Positions 11,575 to 23,265 of a DNA stretch of 64,000 nucleotides are shown piece by piece. Both the position numbers and the translations under genes were made by a program. Position 1 is the first letter of the stretch, and each line of letters starts with the position of its first letter. This DNA is from Amaurobius ferox (Eukaryota; Arthropoda; Arachnida; Araneae; Amaurobiidae), in the NCBI GenBank assembly GCA_951213105.1, contig OX578145.1:12034707-12098706 (forward strand), written 5' to 3'. A model generated the notes under the pieces. The model was given only the letters and a program-made list of their open reading frames with translations, did no database searches and was not told the origin of the DNA.

Positions 11575-12268
11575 TAAAAAAAAAATCAGCAATTCTTATA
11601 CAACTCATCTTACAATCACTTGTGTACATTCTGCATCCATTAAAATTAGGCTTCATTGTAGAAATAATCAAAATTTGATGATCGTTTAAACTAAAAAATA
11701 TTGTACTTGCGTTGGCGCAGAATATAGATGCACAGAAAATAAGCAAAAAAAAAACGGTTGCAACACTTAATATAAATTTAAAAGAACTTTTAAAATTAAG
11801 ATTTTTACTCTGGGAAAAAAGATGGATGCCCTACTTCATTTTGAAGTGGGTCACGTGATCTCTTCATATTATATGGGTGTCATTATTATTTTAATTTTTA
11901 TTTAAAAAAACTACCGAAAGTAGTTTGCTGAATTTTTTTTTATGTATTCTATGGGATAATTTAAATATTTCATAAAATTTTCGTAGCAATTTGTGATTTT
12001 TAACTTGGCTTAAAAAATGTTTGAAAAATGATGTCCCATAGGGTTCAATGTATTTCATTTTTTCAACCCGGGTTCAATCTAAAACTAAGTGGGTGATATT
12101 ATTTATTTACATTCCCATATGTTCCACAGCCCGTCTGCATAATATACTAAAATTTCATTTTGATAAAGTCATTTTTACGGCAGTTATCGTGCGAACGGAC
12201 AGACAAACAGACAGAATGAACAAAGTCATAAACACTTTTCAACTATTTTGTAAAGTGTTAAAAATTAT
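11575..12268 (+). mobile_element. H3 family, central part of a long copy
   Basis: Contains the ordered blocks CAATTCTTATACAACTCATC, CCATTAAAATTAGGCTTCAT, GATGCCCTACTTCATTTTGA, GGGTTCAATGTATTTCATTT, AACCCGGGTTCAAT, ATTTCATTTTGATAAAGTCA and a GGACAGACA run. The same blocks, in the same order, occur on the minus strand at 40560-39880 and, split by an insertion, at 31920-33690. The 144-codon open frame over its right half is not conserved as protein between copies. Confidence 0.75.
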
Positions 12269-13270
12269 TCGTTCAGGATTCCAGAAACAACGCTATATAT
12301 GCACACATTTTTCTCAGCAAATCGATTTGTTTTCACTTTTAGGTATGCCGCGAATAATAGCGAGAACTTTAAAAAAGAAAACGCAAAATGATTTAAATAT
12401 TTCGTTGAGAAAACTAGTTTTCCCTTTGATTTTAATAGCTTGTAATGCAGGTCAACCGATTTTGCGTTCCAACAAAGTTTAAATTTAGAATGCTTTCTCA
12501 CTCCGTGGGTTTTCATTTTCATTAGCCATTTTTAATTGCTGCCATTTCGAAATATTTCGGAGAAAAGGGAAAATAGGAAACTGCAGCAGCTGTATGCGTT
12601 AGTCATTTTCTTTAAATAGAATTTATCCAGTTCCGTTTTTTTTTTTTTTTTTTGAGAGAGAGAGAGAATGTTATCGAATAGTGAAACTGCTTTGTTTTCC
12701 AGTTCGCGTTGCCATTTTCAATTAGATATTTCAAATTCTACTTTCCTGCAATTCCTCGAATATTTTCCAATTTCAAATTGGAGGGGGGAAAAAAGCTATT
12801 TTAAAACATTTTGAACCAATTTAAATAACTCTTTTACATAAATGTTTGGAAAGACACGATAACACACGAACGAAGTTCCTTATCGCTATGAAGTTGCATG
12901 TGGTAATAGATTACGTAAAAACTAAAACTAGATGGAACCTTTTTTAAAATACCATGATTAGAACACTAATTATTCAAAATATGAAATTTTCATAGCCTTA
13001 TTTACAACAGGGAACAATGATAATTTCCGAGAAATGTGGGTAATCTATATTTTATGTGAGAAAATGATAGTTTGAAATTATATTTTGTGATTTGAACTAT
13101 GTTATGGATATAAATAGTGCAGTATTAGATATAAATACCTATTAACACGAATGATCCGACTGAGTGAAATTCATGGGCGTTTTTAAGCAGTTGCTGGAAA
13201 TTTTAAGATTTCATAAAAACATATTTAAAATAATTTCTTGTAAACAGAAGCTTATAAAAATGTAATTTTT
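12269..13270. other. Unannotated DNA with T-run and GA-run
   Basis: A T tract followed by GAGAGAGAGAGAG lies at about 12638-12668. No gene is seen. Confidence 0.45.
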
Positions 13271-14211
13271 ACTTTCCTTATATACATAGTATAATGTATA
13301 AGGAAAGTATTGTGACGGGTTCGAAAATTCGAATTCGAATTTTCGACGGGAGAGCACGTTTCAATCATCTCTGATTACGAATCGAACATTTTTGAGGTGA
13401 TCTCTCTCTCTCTCTCTTACTCTATCTTTGTGTGTGTGTGTCAGTGAGTCTATGGAGACGATATCTCACGAACGAATAAAGCGATTCGAATAAAATTTTG
13501 TACAACAGTTACAATCCGCGAATACTGGAATCCTATTGTTTTTAAACACAATCGAATAGTCAGAACTCTCCTAAAATTTCGAGTGAAATATTGAAAAAAT
13601 CATCAAAAAATCAAAACCTTTAATAAAGTTATGGAAATAGCCAGTTCTTATATAATATTTTATTAGAAAACGATTGATATAAACTTTTGAACGCTAGCAT
13701 GAACCCGTTCTCGAGATATTGCACATTTTTCAAATAAATTTATCAAAAAATCCCATAAATTAAAAAAATATTAACTTTTGAGAAACATGTTCACTTTTCA
13801 TATGTTATATCATGCGATAAATTGAGTGGCATCCTTCTCGTGGATCTAACTCGTTCCATTCACGGGAAAAGATATTTTGAGTAATACTTTTGTATTTGAA
13901 CGCCAATAATCATTTATCTGCTATAAGAATAACTTATTTCTTCATTCATAACGCTTGGCAAGATTTTGGCGACAAATTTGGCGGAATGTCGCCAACTTAG
14001 CGACTTTTTTAAATGTTGGCAAATTAACGAAAATCTCGTCAAATGGATAAAAATGACGCTAAATCAATGAAAGTGATAATTCATTGACGAAAGTTTAATA
14101 TCTTGGAAAGAATATAAATATCTACTATAAGAATAACCTATTTGTTCTTTACTGTGAAAGTAGTCAATTCATTGCATTATATAAGGAAAATCATGTGCTA
14201 TCCACATCAGA
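13271..14211 (+). mobile_element. H1 hairpin-ended element, full length
   Basis: Begins ACTTTCCTTATATACAT, whose inverse ATGTATAAGGAAAGT follows at once, giving a terminal palindrome (13271-13308). Next come GTGACGGGTTCGAAAATTCG, GGGAGAGCACGTTTCA, a CT run and a GT run, a conserved body, a block of GGCGA/TCGCC-type words (GGCGACAAATTTGGCGGAAT), and the far end ATATAAGGAAAATCATGTG..CCACATCAGA. Four other copies share this architecture. No conserved coding frame, so it is non-autonomous. Confidence 0.85.
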
Positions 14212-14953
14212 TTTTTTGTATTCTGATGCTGATGACCATTATGCATTATGGAATACGCACATTTATGAGAAAGTCGAGTGGAGACACGCTATTTTTTGTG
14301 CCGTTAACTGTATTCATTTATTCACATCCTTAAGATCGACAAACACATAATGTTTTCTAAAAAATATCCTTTTTGAAATTTTTTTTTAATATGTATGAAT
14401 TCCTAAACCCATTTCTTTCTAAATCCGTTCATTATTAAATCAGAAGCATTTTCTCGACGGACAAAGTCCTTATTTGAACCGGAAGTAGATCTATATTCTC
14501 GTTCAATTTGCTCAAAAATATGTTTTTTAGAGTTTACTTTTATTACTAGCCGGTGATATTTCGGGAAAGGATGTGTTTGTGTGTGTGTGTGTGTGTGTGA
14601 GGGGGTGGGGAGAGGAAGATGTCTTTGAAATGAATCAGGTTATTCGAATAAAATTTGGGATAATTAGGATCCAATCTAAATACTGGAACCCAACAGATTG
14701 TGACCCCGATCAAAGTAAAAAGTGCCCATAATTTTAAATGTCTTTGAAAAGAAAATTATAAATACTAGCTTTAGTTAATGTCAAGTATGCCAAATGAATG
14801 GTGATATGCTAAGCTTGAAAACAAATTCTAGAAAACAGCCTGCAGATTTCACTATTTTTGTAGATCCTGCACCTTAGTTAAAGTCTATGGAGCGAAATTA
14901 AACTTAAGTGTGGTCAAACATTCAAAAACTCAAAAAATTCGAACCTCATTTTT
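14212..14953. other. DNA between two H1 copies, with a decayed H1-like patch
   Basis: Around 14560-14720, a GT run followed by GGTTATTCGAATAAAATTTG and AATACTGGAACCCAA resembles the H1 body, but both ends are lost. The rest is unassigned. Confidence 0.5.
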
Positions 14954-16057
14954 ACTTTCCTTATATACATATAATGTATAAGGAAAGTATTGTGACGGGG
15001 TCGGAAATTCGAATTCGAGTTTTCGACGGGAGAGCACGTTTCAAGCATCCCTGAACACGAATCAGACGATGATGAGATGATGTGTGTGTGTGTGTGGAGA
15101 CGATAACTGACGAACGAATGGAGCGATTCGAATGAAATTGGGTACAAAAATTACAATCCGTGAATACAGAAAGCCTACTGTTTTTATACGCAATCGTATA
15201 TTCAGAATCCCCCTAAATTTTCGAGTGCAATTTTGAAAAAATCCTCAAAAGTTCAAAACCTTTAATAATGTTACAAAAATAGTCGTCTTATATCATTTTC
15301 ATTGGAAAACAATTAAAACAAATTTTGGAACACTAGCTTGAACCGTTCTTGAGATATTGTACATTTTTCAAAAAATTATCAAAAAAATCATATAAAATTA
15401 AAAAAAATATTACCTATTGTTGAAATATGTTCACTTTTCATAAGTAATATCATGCGATACATTAGGTGACATCATTCTCGTGGATCTAGCTAGTTCCATT
15501 CATGAAAAAATATACTTTAGGTAATACTTTTGTATTTAGACGCCAATAGTCAGTTAAGTTCCATTCATGAAAAAATATACTTTAGGTAATACTTTTGTAT
15601 TTAGACGCCAATAGTCAGTTATCTGCTACAAAAATAACTTATTTCTCCATCCATAACGCTTGGCGAGATTTTGGCGGAATGTCGCCAGCTTGGCGACTTT
15701 TTAAATGTTGCCAAATTAACGAAAATTTCGCCAAATTGATAAAAATGACACTAAATCAATGAAAATAACGACTAGATGATGAAGTAATTATTAAAGTATT
15801 TTAATATATGGACTATATCGCTTATTAAGGATGTTATCAATATTGATGATTGTTTAGAGTTGCGCGAATTATAAGTTAATTGAGTATTTCGAAATAGTTT
15901 TACATGTTGACATTCTGAAAATTGCAATGTACAATCTTGCAATGTACAATTTAACGATAAAAACACAGCGCCGTGGATCTTATATATTATTTTTTTATTG
16001 TAAAACTAGTAAATCCATTGCGTTATATAAAGAAAGTCATATGCTGCCCACATCAGA
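14954..16057 (+). mobile_element. H1 hairpin-ended element with internal 65-bp duplication
   Basis: Starts with the palindrome ACTTTCCTTATATACAT..ATGTATAAGGAAAGT and ends GAAAGTCATATG..CCCACATCAGA. A GT tract lies near 15080. It is about 140 bp longer than other copies, partly through an exact tandem duplication at 15492-15621. Confidence 0.85.
15492..15621. repeat. Perfect 65-bp tandem duplication inside H1
   Basis: 15492-15556 and 15557-15621 are identical base for base, beginning AGTTCCATTCATG and ending CAATAGTCAGTTA. This implies a recent event in this copy. Confidence 0.95.
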
Positions 16058-16610
16058 TTTTTAATACTAAAAGATGAACAATAATATATATATTATATAA
16101 AAAGTCTCTATGCATTATATTTTGTTTTAAAAATCGAATGGCGCTCATTTTATTTCAAAATAAGTTGCGTATTTCTGGCGCAAATACATCAAAATACATT
16201 TTTCAAGGGAAAATGTGAAATGTACAAAGTACAATTGAGTTAATTGACATGTAAAACATTATGTAAACAATTTATGCCAATTCATGCATAAAACGTGCAA
16301 TTTATGTGCTATAACACTTTTTGTAATAGTATTGGATGCGAAGCCAACACTGTTGCAGGACAGTTTTCAAAAAACGTCAATATCAATTCACAGCATTAAA
16401 AATTCAGTTTGACTAATTGAATGCGCTACCGTGACCACAGATGTATAGATATTCAAAAAATGGTTGATACGTATTCCAAACGCGCCAGTCCCTCAAAATC
16501 CGGGCGATGAATTTTTAACACCAAAACAATACCTTCCCTTTACACTTATTATTCATTGTAGGAAAGCAAAATATTATTGAAAAATGCATGCATCATAAAA
16601 GAGAAATATA
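16058..16610. other. Unannotated DNA
   Basis: No gene or repeat recognised. Confidence 0.4.
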
Positions 16611-17257
16611 TGATGTGGACAGCACATGACTTTCCTTACAGACTTAAATTCATTTGCTCTTTATTATTATTTTTTATAATTCATTAAATCGAGTTTAACG
16701 GCACAAAATAACACGCATCATTATTTGAAATGACACTGGATTTTCACTTTAATGTAATTATCTTTTAACTTGGTAACTGGACATATTTTCAAAAGCGGCG
16801 TAGCAAAAATGCGAAAAAACTAAAATATCTGGAGAGCGGCTAGCCCTAGAGTATAATGGGGTTAATCTCATTACTTTTATCGTTAAAAATGGCGCATAAA
16901 ACAAGCATTTAATGGATACATTTCGGCATACGTAGTCTTTTATTTTAGATTTTATTGATTTTTGCAAGCCATTTAAAAAAAAGCAGGTTCTGTTTTCCCT
17001 AATCATAATGAAATCTAATCAGCACCATGGTCATAAGTGACTTACCTGCTATCAAATTTTATAAAATTTGGCCAATTCGTTTTTCAGTTAGAGTGGATAC
17101 ATAAATTGCACAGACACACACACAGTCGTCAAGCTGAAATTAGTTACTTCGTGTTTTAGAGGTTCCAAAACGTGTAGATCCGTTAAAAACTCGAGTTGCG
17201 ATTTTCGATACGATTCCAATACCTTTCCTATACATTACCATGTATTGCACGGAAAGT
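16611..17257 (-). mobile_element. H2 hairpin-ended element
   Basis: On the plus strand it opens TGATGTGGACAGCACATGAC, passes GAGTTTAACGGCACAAAATA and GCGGCGTAGCAAAAATGCG, one ~150-bp internal unit, a CACACACACA tract and ACTCGAGTTGCGATTTTCG, and ends in the palindrome CTTTCCTATACATTACC..GTATTGCACGGAAAGT. This is the short form with one internal unit. Confidence 0.8.
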
Positions 17258-18812
17258 AAAAACATGGGAGTTTAAAATAATTATTTCATTTAAGAGCAAA
17301 GAAATCTAATAACCTTTTAATCAGTGGCACGGGTTTATCATCAAATTTTAAATCTTATAAAAGGACTTTTATTTTGCTTTGATGAAAGATACACTTTCAT
17401 AAAAATACTTTCAAACATCCTAAAACTCATTCAATACAGGCAACATTGCAACATTTAAATATGATTAACGAATACTAAAATACATTTAATTGTTCTAATG
17501 TTTGCGACATACAAATGCTTCCGTCATTAGTAAAAACCAATAAGCATCTTTCCATTTTCTGGTTCCTTTTTCATTCATGCGTATTACATTACCTTTTCCA
17601 GTTACACACAAAAGATGCATTTTACAAATGGTTTCGATGGAAGTAAAGTAAAGCGAGCCGTTGTATGCCCGCAACATATAGCATCGGTTTGAAAACGTAT
17701 ATTATGAATTTGAAATTAAGAGAAAACAAAAGATTTGTTTATTTGGTGATAATTCTGTGGAAAATTACGCTTTAAAAAAATATTGAAAAGTTTATTTCAA
17801 AGTAAAATTGCAAATGCCTGTTTATACATAAAAGCATCATAGTGGTTCTTGAATTCTGAGCTTCTTTGTATGGGTTTCTTCCGTGTTTCACACAAAATGA
17901 ACTCAACAGTCGAGACGTACAGGGAAAAAGGAAAGACTCTGCTGAGCTATAGTTTATCTGTCAAAGGATATTAACAATTAAAATTTACAATTCTGACATA
18001 TGAAACCGATGAAATATAGTTTATGAAATGCAGTTTAGATGAAGACTTATATGGAATCAGCATTAAGTTCTGGGGGGGGGGGGGGAAGGTCGAATAACTT
18101 TTTAATGTTAAAATTTTTTGAAAATATTAAGGCCCTTTGAGCGTTTCTGAAATCAATGCAAAAATGCACCTGGGATAATAAAAAATCTTATAGCCGAGTG
18201 AGTTAAATGTTAAGCCAAGATTTCGCATTTTCAAAGATTCAAGCATTAACATTTCAAAGTTTTCATTGCAACTATCAGTTATCTTATGATTTCGCCCTAT
18301 CTATACTACTCATACAGTAACATTTCATACAGTATATCATACAGTAACACTCATATAGTAACAAAATTTAAAATCAAATCAGACAGTCTGTCTGCAACAC
18401 AGGCAGTAAAAACTCATTATACTTATGTTTTTAAACGTGTCTATGTTTGGAAAAAAAAAGTTTTGAACAGAGGAGAGGGGGGAGGGGGAATAAGGCTTGA
18501 AGTCTAGTATCAAATTATTTATTTTTTTTAAGCCCTATATTTAAGAGTTAAAAATGTTTTATGAAAGCAATCATTAAAAGAAAAATTCCAAAAATTTATT
18601 ATGAGAAAGCAATTTTACACAAAACTTTATTATTTTTTTTACTTCAAAATTAACAATTTTTTATCTTGAAGTACCCCTTAGAATATTCTTTCCACTGCAG
18701 TGCGGAGTTTTGCTGTAGGACTGTTTTCGCTTTTATTGGAAGCTAAAAAGTGATGTGCAAGAATATAAATGCTATTTACAATTAAAATTTTACGTCCGTA
18801 CGCTTGTCATTT
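17258..18812. other. Unannotated DNA with G14 homopolymer
   Basis: No gene recognised. An uninterrupted run of 14 G lies at 18072-18085. Short ATACAGTAACA repeats occur at 18300-18360. Confidence 0.45.
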
Positions 18813-18941
18813 TGCAGAGTTCACTTCAAAGATAAGAACTTGCAATTTCGCCCCAGTAGCTCACCGGTAGAGCATCTGCTGATCAGTTCGGAGGTCCAGG
18901 GTTCGATTCCCGGTTGGGGCAGCAAGGTTCTTTACAATGCG
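18813..18941 (+). mobile_element. SINE-C copy, tRNA-headed, intact A and B boxes
   Basis: TGCAGAGTTCACTTCAAAG leads into a 71-nt tRNA-like module (18850-18920). Its acceptor arms GCCCCAG/TTGGGGC pair over seven positions, its D stem is GCTC/GAGC, and its B box is GGTTCGATTCC. GCAAGGTTCTTTACAAT follows. The anticodon arm does not close properly, and the same leader and trailer recur in three other copies, so this is a SINE and not a working tRNA gene. Confidence 0.75.
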
Positions 18942-19192
18942 TCCGAACCAATCAACCCTGTAGGTGAGATCAAAGATGTTGGAGGTCTGAAAGTGACCCT
19001 AGTACGAAAAGTCCGGAATTAGTGGACTTTGGGACATTGAGCGCCGATTTCAAATTGAAAGGATAACGATCTGTAGGGTACTAACCTGGGTAAAAATGAG
19101 TAGTATCAGGAGGCGAACCTGATGTAAAAATAGCAGGAAGTGTTCAGACAGATTATAAGTTTCTCGCCAATCTGACATTAGAGGGTGGAGAA
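18942..19192. other. Spacer between two SINE-C copies, possibly SINE 3' body
   Basis: Unlike its AT-rich surroundings; no clear partner elsewhere in the window apart from its position between copies. Confidence 0.3.
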
Positions 19193-19316
19193 TGCAGAGT
19201 CCACTTCAAAGATAAGAGCTTGCAATTTCATCTCAGTAGCTCAACGGTACAGCGTCGTTTGGCTAGTTCGAGATCCAGGTTCGATTCCCAGTTGGGACAG
19301 CAAGGTTCTTTACAAT
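19193..19316 (+). mobile_element. SINE-C copy
   Basis: Same order as 18813: TGCAGAGTCCACTTCAAAG, AGCTTGCAATTTCATC, TAGCTCAACGGTACAGCG, CAGGTTCGATTCCCAGTTGG, GCAAGGTTCTTTACAAT. The B box is retained. Confidence 0.75.
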
Positions 19317-19936
19317 TTATATCCGAATATTAAAATGTGTTCTGGATCCGGGTTTTCCTACTGATGGGAATCGTCCGGTCCGATCCAACCCGATTCAATA
19401 TTTCGCATTGTCTTGGACTGGGTTGAAATTCAGGCCTATGTGTGAGAAATGAGCTCAGATACATTTCTAGAGTGCGCATCCGGATCTACCCTAACCTGCC
19501 ATCGACTGACCTACGATTCAAGATGAGAAATTATGCCGTTCTGCATATTACAATAATTGCTCACTGCAATGCTTTAAATGCTGAAGATACATAAGACGAA
19601 TTAATCATTTCAAAAGAGCAAGTCTGAAAGGCAGACAGGAACGAAGCCGCGTTCGGTAGGCGAAATGGATTGAGTGACACAGTCGATTCTTGAGGATCGA
19701 ATAGTGTAGACGTTGCACTCTACTATTACACCTCTAACACAAAAGATTACTTTATTCGATTCCTTTAATTGGTGTTTCTTTTCAAGAACGCGCGGCTCTA
19801 TCTTGATTGCATTTATTCTAAAAGCGTCTGCGCGACGGTTCTTTTTGAGAGCGAAATGGCGGAAACTGTTTCAAAATCTATTTTCTTTTCTAATTTTAAA
19901 TTCGGTTCTGGTGGGAATAAAAGACTCTGTTCTAGT
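19317..19936. other. Unannotated DNA
   Basis: GATCCGGGTTTTCC / CCCGATTCAATATT-type wording but no family assignment. No gene. Confidence 0.4.
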
Positions 19937-20712
19937 TTAGATTAGATTTATTCAAGAGATATATCAATCAGAAGAATGCGAATATTGATGCGAATTTTTT
20001 CTTTATCAGGGGGAACATTTATTTCGCAATTTAGAATGTCCGTTTTAACCATTTTGAGGAAACTGGTGATACTATGTATCACGCGCAGTGCAATCTAAGA
20101 TTTAATGAGTGCAGGTTTTTTGATGCATGACTTCACTTAATATATTTAGAATGAAAGCCATCCTTTGATGTGTCTCAAATTTCATCCATTAGATATTTTA
20201 ATGACTAGCAGAAACACACTGAGTATCATGGGACACATGAATTGAAACTGATATTACAAAGTTTCGAAAATTTTATACTTTCTGTTAATATCTTTTTGTT
20301 TGCACCATGATCCTTGTTCTTGTTTCGATTAGATTTATGCAAGAGATATGTCAAACAGAAGAATGCAAATATTGATACATTTTCACATCAGTGGGAACGT
20401 TTATTCTACGATTTAGAATGTCCGTTTTAACCATTTTGAGGAAATTCGTGATTCTATGTATCACGCAGCGCAATCTAAGATTTAATGAGTGCAGATTTTT
20501 GGATGAATAATCAATACATTCATGCTCAATACATTCAAAAGCCATCTTTTGACATGTCTCAAATTTCATCCATTAGGTATTTTAATGATAACAGAAACAC
20601 GCTGCATATCATGGGATAAAGGAATTGAAATTGATAGTATAAAATTTCAAAAATTTAATACTTTCTTTTAATATATATATTTTTTTGCACCATGATTCTT
20701 GTTCTCATCAAT
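19937..20712. repeat. Tandem duplication, two ~382-bp units
   Basis: ATTAGATTTAT(T/G)CAAGAGATAT, AGAATGTCCGTTTTAACC, CTATGTATCACGC, CAATCTAAGATTTAATGAG, CATGGGA and TTGCACCATGAT occur in the same order in both halves. The boundary is near 20320. The units differ at scattered positions and by small indels. Confidence 0.85.
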
Positions 20713-20864
20713 AAGAGTCTATTCGAAACTCCATTTCTGTTCCGCTTTCCTTCAAAACCTGAGCCAATAATACCTTCTTAAAAGTGATCATTTTTTCTAT
20801 GTATGGCAACTACTTCCCAGTCATTTAAAGCATAAATGTATCTATATAAAAAAATCTGATGTTG

Positions 20865-21098
20865 GCAGCACACAACTTTCCCTGCAGATTTAAATTAATG
20901 TTTCCTTCATTTCTTTAATAATTCATTAAATTGAGTTTGATTTCACAAAATAGCAGCCATCATTATTTCAAATGACATCGAATTGGGACTTTTAATTCAA
21001 TTTTCATTTTCATTGGGTAACTGGACAAAAGTAGCGTAGGCGGACAAAGGTGGCGTAGCTGAAATGCGAAAAAACAAATACAGCAGTTTTTTGGAGAA
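20865..21098 (-). mobile_element. H2 fragment, 5'-side truncated
   Basis: Opens TCTGATGTTGGCAGCACACA and CTTTCCCTGCAGATTTAAAT, continues to GGTGGCGTAGCTGAAATGCG, then stops. The palindromic end is missing. Confidence 0.75.
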
Positions 21099-22117
21099 TA
21101 TTACTTTTTCTTTCCAATACTATGAGACTGTAAAATAAAATTATAGGGCGCCCGTAAAGAGGTTCGATACGACATAATATTTTTTACAACATAAATATCT
21201 CAAGAAGAATGAAGCGCTTTTTGCACGCAATCGATTATCATCTTGCAGAAATAAATACCCAAGCATACAGGTAATATTTTGAAGACCGACCTCTTAAAAT
21301 GTCCAGGCGGAGAACACGGCTGACAGAATGTGTGTCTGCCTGTGCTTCATTGCACCAACGGCTCGAGTGCATTGCCCTCCGCTGCGGCTGTTGCTCTCGA
21401 AGGGGAATTGACGAGGAAAGCAGCGCTACCTTACTATGTCCGACCACTTGTCAGTCAGTGGGGAAGGACCGAAGAAAGTGTCACGATGACACTCTCCATT
21501 GATAACGAATAATGATTAACATAGCTTCGGCGATGACCATTCATCAATCCATTTCGTAATTTTTCTTTCTGCAGCACATAATAAATCTTTACTATCTAAG
21601 GGGGGGATCAACCTTTAACCCCACCCCACCCCCACCCTCAAAAAAAGTTGTTTCTTATTTTTCATATTCATTGATTAAATCTATATATATATATATAAAA
21701 TAAATCTATATAATAAATCTATCTTAAATAATAAATATAATAAATATCTATATAAATCTATGGAATCAATCTATATAAGATATATAGAATAAAGCTATAT
21801 AAATTGTCTAAGTCTGCTAAAGACAGGGGACTAACACTCTTACAAAAATTAGGCAGCAACTTTTTCTGTTTTTTTCTTTGATGTTGCTTATAGAGTTGAG
21901 CGTCGAAAATAATTGTTTCAATTATAAATTGTCTCAGTTAGGTTCTATCCCGTGATTGAGTTTGTCTTTTATGTCCCAAGTGAAGGTTTCGGGGAACTTA
22001 TCCCCTTCCCATTTTGCCCACACGGGGAGAAAAGTCGAAAATTCTGCTCCGTTAGGTTTGATGTAGTGGTTGATACCATAAGTGTTGAAAACCCAGGCAA
22101 GTGTGCAAAGGTTTAGA
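21099..22117. other. Unannotated DNA with a GC-richer patch and AT simple repeats
   Basis: 21295-21512 is GC-richer and open in several frames on both strands, with no recognisable domain or splice pair. A C-rich tract lies at 21600-21645. Degenerate ATCTATATAA repeats lie at 21675-21800. Confidence 0.4.
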
Positions 22118-22220
22118 AATTAAAAATGAGTCCAATATCCAGCTACGTTTTCAGCATCTGATGTCATACGCAACGTAAAGCTAAAGCTCCAAATTCTCCA
22201 TTGTTGTGGAAAGTTAAAGA
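22118..22220. repeat. Left arm of a ~100-bp inverted repeat
   Basis: AATTAAAAATGAGTCCAATA..GCATCTGATGTCATACGC..AAAGCTAAAGCTCC is matched in reverse complement at 23162-23265 with few differences. The arms enclose the SINE/micro-retroposon cluster. Confidence 0.85.
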
Positions 22221-22225
22221 TTTGC

Positions 22226-22457
22226 ACCATAAATGTGGAAGACCCAGACCTCCCGACTCACCCTAGAGTAGGAGCAGCAGGATGAGTGGCCAGGAGGGCT
22301 CCACAAGTGTTGAAAATCTAGAACACTCGACTGGCCCTAAGGTTTACAGCAGCCGTTTGAGTGGCCGGGGACACCATAAGTGTTGTTGTTGTTGGGACTC
22401 AGACCGTCCGACCTACCAGAAAGGTGTAAGGTAACTGGGGCCACCATAATAAGTGTT
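22226..22457 (-). mobile_element. Array of three type A micro-retroposons separated by target-like sequence
   Basis: Minus-strand copies occupy roughly 22236-22298, 22312-22370 and 22383-22439. The sequences before and between them, CACCATAAATGT, TCCACAAGTGTT, ACACCATAAGTGTT and CCACCATAATAAGTGTT, are variants of one target. The first copies are diverged (stem ends CCCGACTCACC / GAGTGGCCAGG), the second is of CCACTC/GAGTGT type, and the third of CCGTCC/GGACGG type with a TTGTTGTTG tail. Only the third and the neighbouring SINE copy are well preserved. Confidence 0.65.
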
Positions 22458-22735
22458 CTTGTTGAGACCCAGACCGTTCGACCTACCTGAAAGGTGTGAG
22501 GTAACTGTTTGGACGGCCGGGAAGATCCATCCAATTTAGACCGGAATCCAGTTGGGGAGGCATCCACAGGGACCGTACCCTCCTTCCCCTACCACCAACC
22601 TCTCGGTAGGACTTAGGACCTACATGTTTAGCGTGATCGTACTCCGTGTGAACGCGGCGGCAGTTGTTGTTGTTGAGACCCAGACCGTCCGACCTACCAG
22701 AAAGGTGTAAGGTAACTGCGGCGGCAGTTGTGTAA
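22456..22735 (-). mobile_element. SINE-A copy, 5'-truncated, interrupted by a micro-retroposon
   Basis: From its tail side it carries TTGTTGAGACCCAGACCGTT, TTTGGACGGCCGGG, CCAATTTAGACCGGAATCCA, CTACCACCAACCTCTCGG and AACGCGGCGGCAGTTGTG, the reverse complement of the SINE-A body at 62790-62960. The tRNA-like head is missing. A younger insert lies at 22668-22717. Confidence 0.8.
22654..22731 (-). mobile_element. 5'-truncated micro-retroposon type A (50 bp) with 14-bp TSDs
   Basis: The insert at 22668-22717 sits between perfect copies of GCGGCGGCAGTTGT (22654-22667 and 22718-22731). On the minus strand it starts AGTTACCTTACACC, so the CCCGGCCGTCCAAAC start is missing, and ends in the (CAA)n tail. 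It lies inside SINE-A, so it is the younger event. Confidence 0.9.
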
Positions 22736-23161
22736 AAGATCAGAATTTTATGAAGTCGGAGGACTGCTTAAAAGTCTGAAAAGATAGACACACATTCTCA
22801 GAATCGAGGGGGAGGGGGAGGGGTGAAAAGTTGATTGAAAATCCGGCTACGTTAGGTTTTGTCTGATGTTTATACTATGTGTGCAAAGATGCAGCACTCT
22901 AGGTCACCACAGGGGTGGGGTTGGGGGCTTCTGGAGAATCTGAAAATACTTTTAAGAGCATTTTCTTCGTTTCACGTTATAGCTACACTAACAGTGACTG
23001 AGTGTTGTCCTTTATTATAGTAAAGAACTCTGAATAAACCCGTTTCTTAAGTAAGTTACGGTCAGAATGTCCTCGAACCTCACTAGTCTATATATAAAGA
23101 GCAGTATGACATCAGAGTACGACACTTATGGTTATTCATCAGATACTGAATATTAAACTCA
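22736..23161. other. Unannotated DNA inside the inverted arms
   Basis: Contains G-rich runs (GGGGGAGGGGGAGGGG near 22808) and no gene. Confidence 0.4.
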
Positions 23162-23265
23162 TCTTTAACTTATTTACAAAAATGGAGATTTTGGAGCTTT
23201 AGCTTTACTTTGCGTATGACATCAGATACTGAAAACGTAGCTAGATATTGGACTCATTTTTAATT
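23162..23265. repeat. Right arm of the ~100-bp inverted repeat
   Basis: Reverse complement of 22118-22220, including GGAGCTTTAGCTTTACTT, GCGTATGACATCAGATAC and TATTGGACTCATTTTTAATT. Confidence 0.85.

Noticed and set aside
12048..12482. 144-codon open frame, the longest closed one in the window
   Set aside because: Its first half lies in H3 and is not open in the other H3 copies; no domain recognised.
18850..18920. A tRNA gene (acceptor and D stems pair, B box intact)
   Set aside because: The anticodon arm does not form a proper 5-bp stem, and identical leader and trailer sequences recur in three dispersed copies, so it is a SINE head.
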